Below are positions 61,793 to 64,000 of a DNA stretch of 64,000 nt, one piece after another. The position numbers were made by a program, and so were the translations under genes. Source of the DNA: Alisma plantago-aquatica (Eukaryota > Streptophyta > Magnoliopsida > Alismatales > Alismataceae); assembly GCA_963693085.1 (NCBI GenBank), contig OY856412.1, positions 1,061,222,744 to 1,061,286,743 on the forward strand, given 5' to 3'. The notes beneath the pieces are model-generated. The model made no database searches. It was not told the DNA's origin and saw only the letters and a program-made list of their open reading frames with translations. Every line of letters begins with the position of its first letter. The first letter of the stretch is position 1.

Positions 61793-62105
61793 CATATATC
61801 GCATATATAAGGTATTTATGTGTATATTTTATGATCTACACTCTAAATAGTAATGTAAGAATGAGATAGCATCTAAAAAAGCCTAAAAAGAACTTACATA
61901 TGCCAAATATATGTTAAAATGACATTATCCAAAATTCAAAAAAATCAGGAAAAAAATTGTCTACACTCCCCGGGCGCCCTAGGCACCCCTAGGCGGTCCA
62001 AGGCGGTCGTCCAGGTGTCCATTGTCAATTTTAGGTAGGCAAGGAGCTAGGCGGACCCCCCTTGGGAGCCTAGCCACCTAGGCGGGCGCCTCAACAACTT
62101 GCCCT
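61618..62105. mobile_element. MITE-like element with CCTAGGCG-rich arms
   Basis: The left arm starts TAGTTTTCAAGGCGGCCAG and the right arm, inverted, starts GTTGTTGAGGCGCCCGCC. Both arms are rich in CCTAGGCG/CGCCTAGG, and the middle is AT-rich with a TA microsatellite (about 61736-61788). Plant genomes carry such GC-armed foldback MITEs. No clean target duplication was found. Confidence 0.6.
61736..61788. repeat. TA microsatellite
   Basis: About 26 TA units inside the MITE-like element. Confidence 0.92.
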
Positions 62106-62583
62106 AAAATGATTTGATGAGCATTTCGATGGGGAATTTTGATGTCGATTTTCGATGGTGAAATCAATGAGTTAAGTCATTATAGTTTGCAAGCACAAAA
62201 GATCGACATAAAGACACAAAACTAATGGAAGAAAATATGCTCTAGGTAATACATAGTATATGAAAAAGTAAAAAAAAATGATGGACTGCCTGTTTTGAGA
62301 ATTTTATCAGGCCATTTCGATGTCCGATCGCCACCAAAACAAAACAATTTGGGCGAAATTTTGACCATTTTGTCGAAAATTTGAACATTGCTTTTTATGA
62401 TTTATATATGAAATGTGACTGTGATTTTTTAAGCACATCTAATCTAGATTGCATTCTTTCTATCCTTGTGGTTGGATTTGTTTAATGAAATATAGATGTG
62501 TCATTTGGATGGTTGGTACATTAAGTTATATGTACCAGCATGTACACATTTTCATAATGTGTGTTTGTGTATATATATAAATG

Positions 62584-62589
<6 letters not shown>

Positions 62590-62635
<46 letters not shown>

Positions 62636-62660
62636 GTGGGTACACTCGAGTGTATCAAAA
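62590..62660. repeat. E-family tip at a TA/GA microsatellite
   Basis: A TA tract, then (GA)n, then GTGGGTACACTCGAGTGTAT: the same arrangement as the outer end of E0-E5. The rest of the element is not recognisable, so this is a tip or a more distant relative. Confidence 0.6.
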
Positions 62661-64000
62661 CCTACATACACAAGTTTTTATCTGTTTGATCAAATTTAGA
62701 TAAATAGAATTAGGACCCCACTTGCATCAAACTAACATCCGTCGCCAGCTCAAAAGTTGTAACCTCTCCTCTGCATTCATGTACTTTTGCCTCCCTTTTC
62801 TTTTCCTCCAATATACACCGTTTCCTCTTTCTTCTTCGTCTCTTCTCCTCTCTCCCATTTCCCATTCTTCCTCCTTTAGATAGTGATTTTCTCCCTACCA
62901 GGTCATGCTATCTCGTCAACTATTTTACTTTCTTACAGCACCACAACAAGCTTTGAGGACAAGACTATGGGGATTATAGAAATTGGTTTTTTTATCATGT
63001 ATTAGCGTCCATTTCCTTTAGCATTCTTCTTATGTGATGGAAGTTCTGTAGCAATGCCATTGGCCAGGACAAGAGAAGTTCTCAGGTACAGTGCACATGT
63101 TGCTACCTCCACGTGACAACAAAAGTTGTTGCATCGACAATGATTGTGTTAGTGAGATGATTTTTTTTGTAAGCCTGAGGATAAGGCTAATATAATCCGG
63201 TGAATGGTGATGATCTGTATATGCAACTTGCACTCAACAGTTTTTGGTTCATTGCATGGCTGACCCTGTCGAGCATGGTCCTTGGAATGGGCACGACTGT
63301 AGGATCATATCCTAGACCACAATCCTACCAATGTAAAACCAATTATGTGAGGCACCCCTGTCAAATTCTTTCTTTTTTGTTCTTGATTTTGACACGCACA
63401 TTCACATGATGGAGGGATGCATAGTGGACTAGCCAAAACTGTTTAAATAGTAGATTTGGTGTGTATCACATGTAAAGTAGTTGTAAGTATAGTAGTTCTA
63501 AACAATTATAGTATGAGCCGCTAGACATGATTTTTGGTTTCCTTAACAAGCTTCTTAATAAATTTCAACTTATCTCTATATTCAAGAATCGAATTGAATT
63601 CATCCAGAGCGTGGTAATAAGCATTCTCGACATCTGGCGAATAATCCTCGATGTTACATATGTCTACGTATGTCGATGTTCGATGTCAATGTTGAAACTT
63701 GGTAAACTTCCATGCTTCATTGGTTGCCTACTTGTTTGCATGTTTCAATGAATTCAGCCTAGTTGGTGATGATATCGACCAAGCTAGCTCAAAACCTCCC
63801 ATCTTCTTGATGATCTTTGTAGATATTATTGTTGCAAATATAGTGAAGGCATAAAGAAACTTGTAGGAAACCATTTTTGACATTGAGATGACCATTTCCT
63901 TGGTTTATAGCTAGAGAGTAATGATAAGTTTATTCCTTTACTATATTTCCACAAGTTTTCCAATTTGGTCTGCACCTAATACCATTTCACCTCTCTTACT
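62661..64000. other. no gene seen with confidence
   Basis: A CT-rich segment (62760-62880) and mixed sequence. A 55-codon minus-strand frame at 63728-63895 starts with a hydrophobic stretch (F-L-Y-A-F-T-I-F-A-T-I-I), signal-peptide-like, but has no other support. Confidence 0.35.

Noticed and set aside
63728..63895. 55-residue minus-strand peptide with a hydrophobic N-terminus
   Set aside because: Short, no family resemblance, no splice or promoter evidence. A signal-peptide-like run alone is weak in AT-rich DNA.

Overview
The window is nuclear DNA from a flowering plant. It is almost entirely nested transposable elements. The evidence is plant-type families: a Tekay/Del-like chromovirus with a chromodomain, a Cassandra TRIM whose LTRs carry 5S rRNA sequence, tRNA-iMet primer sites, a CACTA and a Mutator-like element each carrying a ULP1-like peptidase gene, Helitrons with the plant CTAG end, hATs, and plant L1-like LINEs. 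The species cannot be named from this. No complete host gene was seen. The only host-like coding piece is one orphan protein-kinase exon at 51334-51580.

Region 1 (1-27744) is one Ty3/gypsy Tekay-like retrotransposon with LTRs of about 4.07 kb. Its 5' LTR has lost its first ~184 bp at a LINE 3' end. It also carries an intact Cassandra (3024-3861, TSD CCTAC) and a 5.4 kb solo-LTR-like insertion (6677-12086, TSD CTAAG). Gag-pol (12.6-21.4 kb) has many stops and is split inside integrase by a CACTA element (16314-20302, TSD CAA). The 3' LTR carries a 2.2 kb TA...TA-ended solo-LTR candidate (22121-24326, TSD GTTAT).

Region 2 (27745-30510) is a LINE coding fragment interrupted by a hAT-like element (28495-30220), itself interrupted by a second hAT-like element (29294-30074). 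Both have 8-bp target duplications.

Region 3 (30510-39240) holds a 0.3 kb and a 4.6 kb Helitron-like element, and a cluster of related MITEs (E0-E5) separated by long TA microsatellites. The large Helitron sits inside one of these TA tracts. A short LINE/SINE tail has inserted into E3.

Region 4 (39601-49342) is the most interesting part: a ~9.7 kb Mutator-like element with two convergent multi-exon genes. These are a ULP1/C48-type peptidase gene (+) and a FAR1-like MULE/SWIM transposase gene (-). Most splice junctions can be placed with matching phase, and only a few disabling lesions are visible. Introns, the space between the genes and the UTR regions hold arrays of short repeats built on GCGCCCA.

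Region 5 (49385-64000) has a LINE RNase H fragment, the kinase exon, a Copia RNase H remnant, a full-length Copia element with TA...TA LTR ends (54364-59162, TSD CCCTT), a dispersed repeat pair, a GC-rich MITE-like element and AT-rich sequence in which nothing else was recognised. Coordinates of element ends were read by eye. Splice sites are predictions from GT-AG and phase only.
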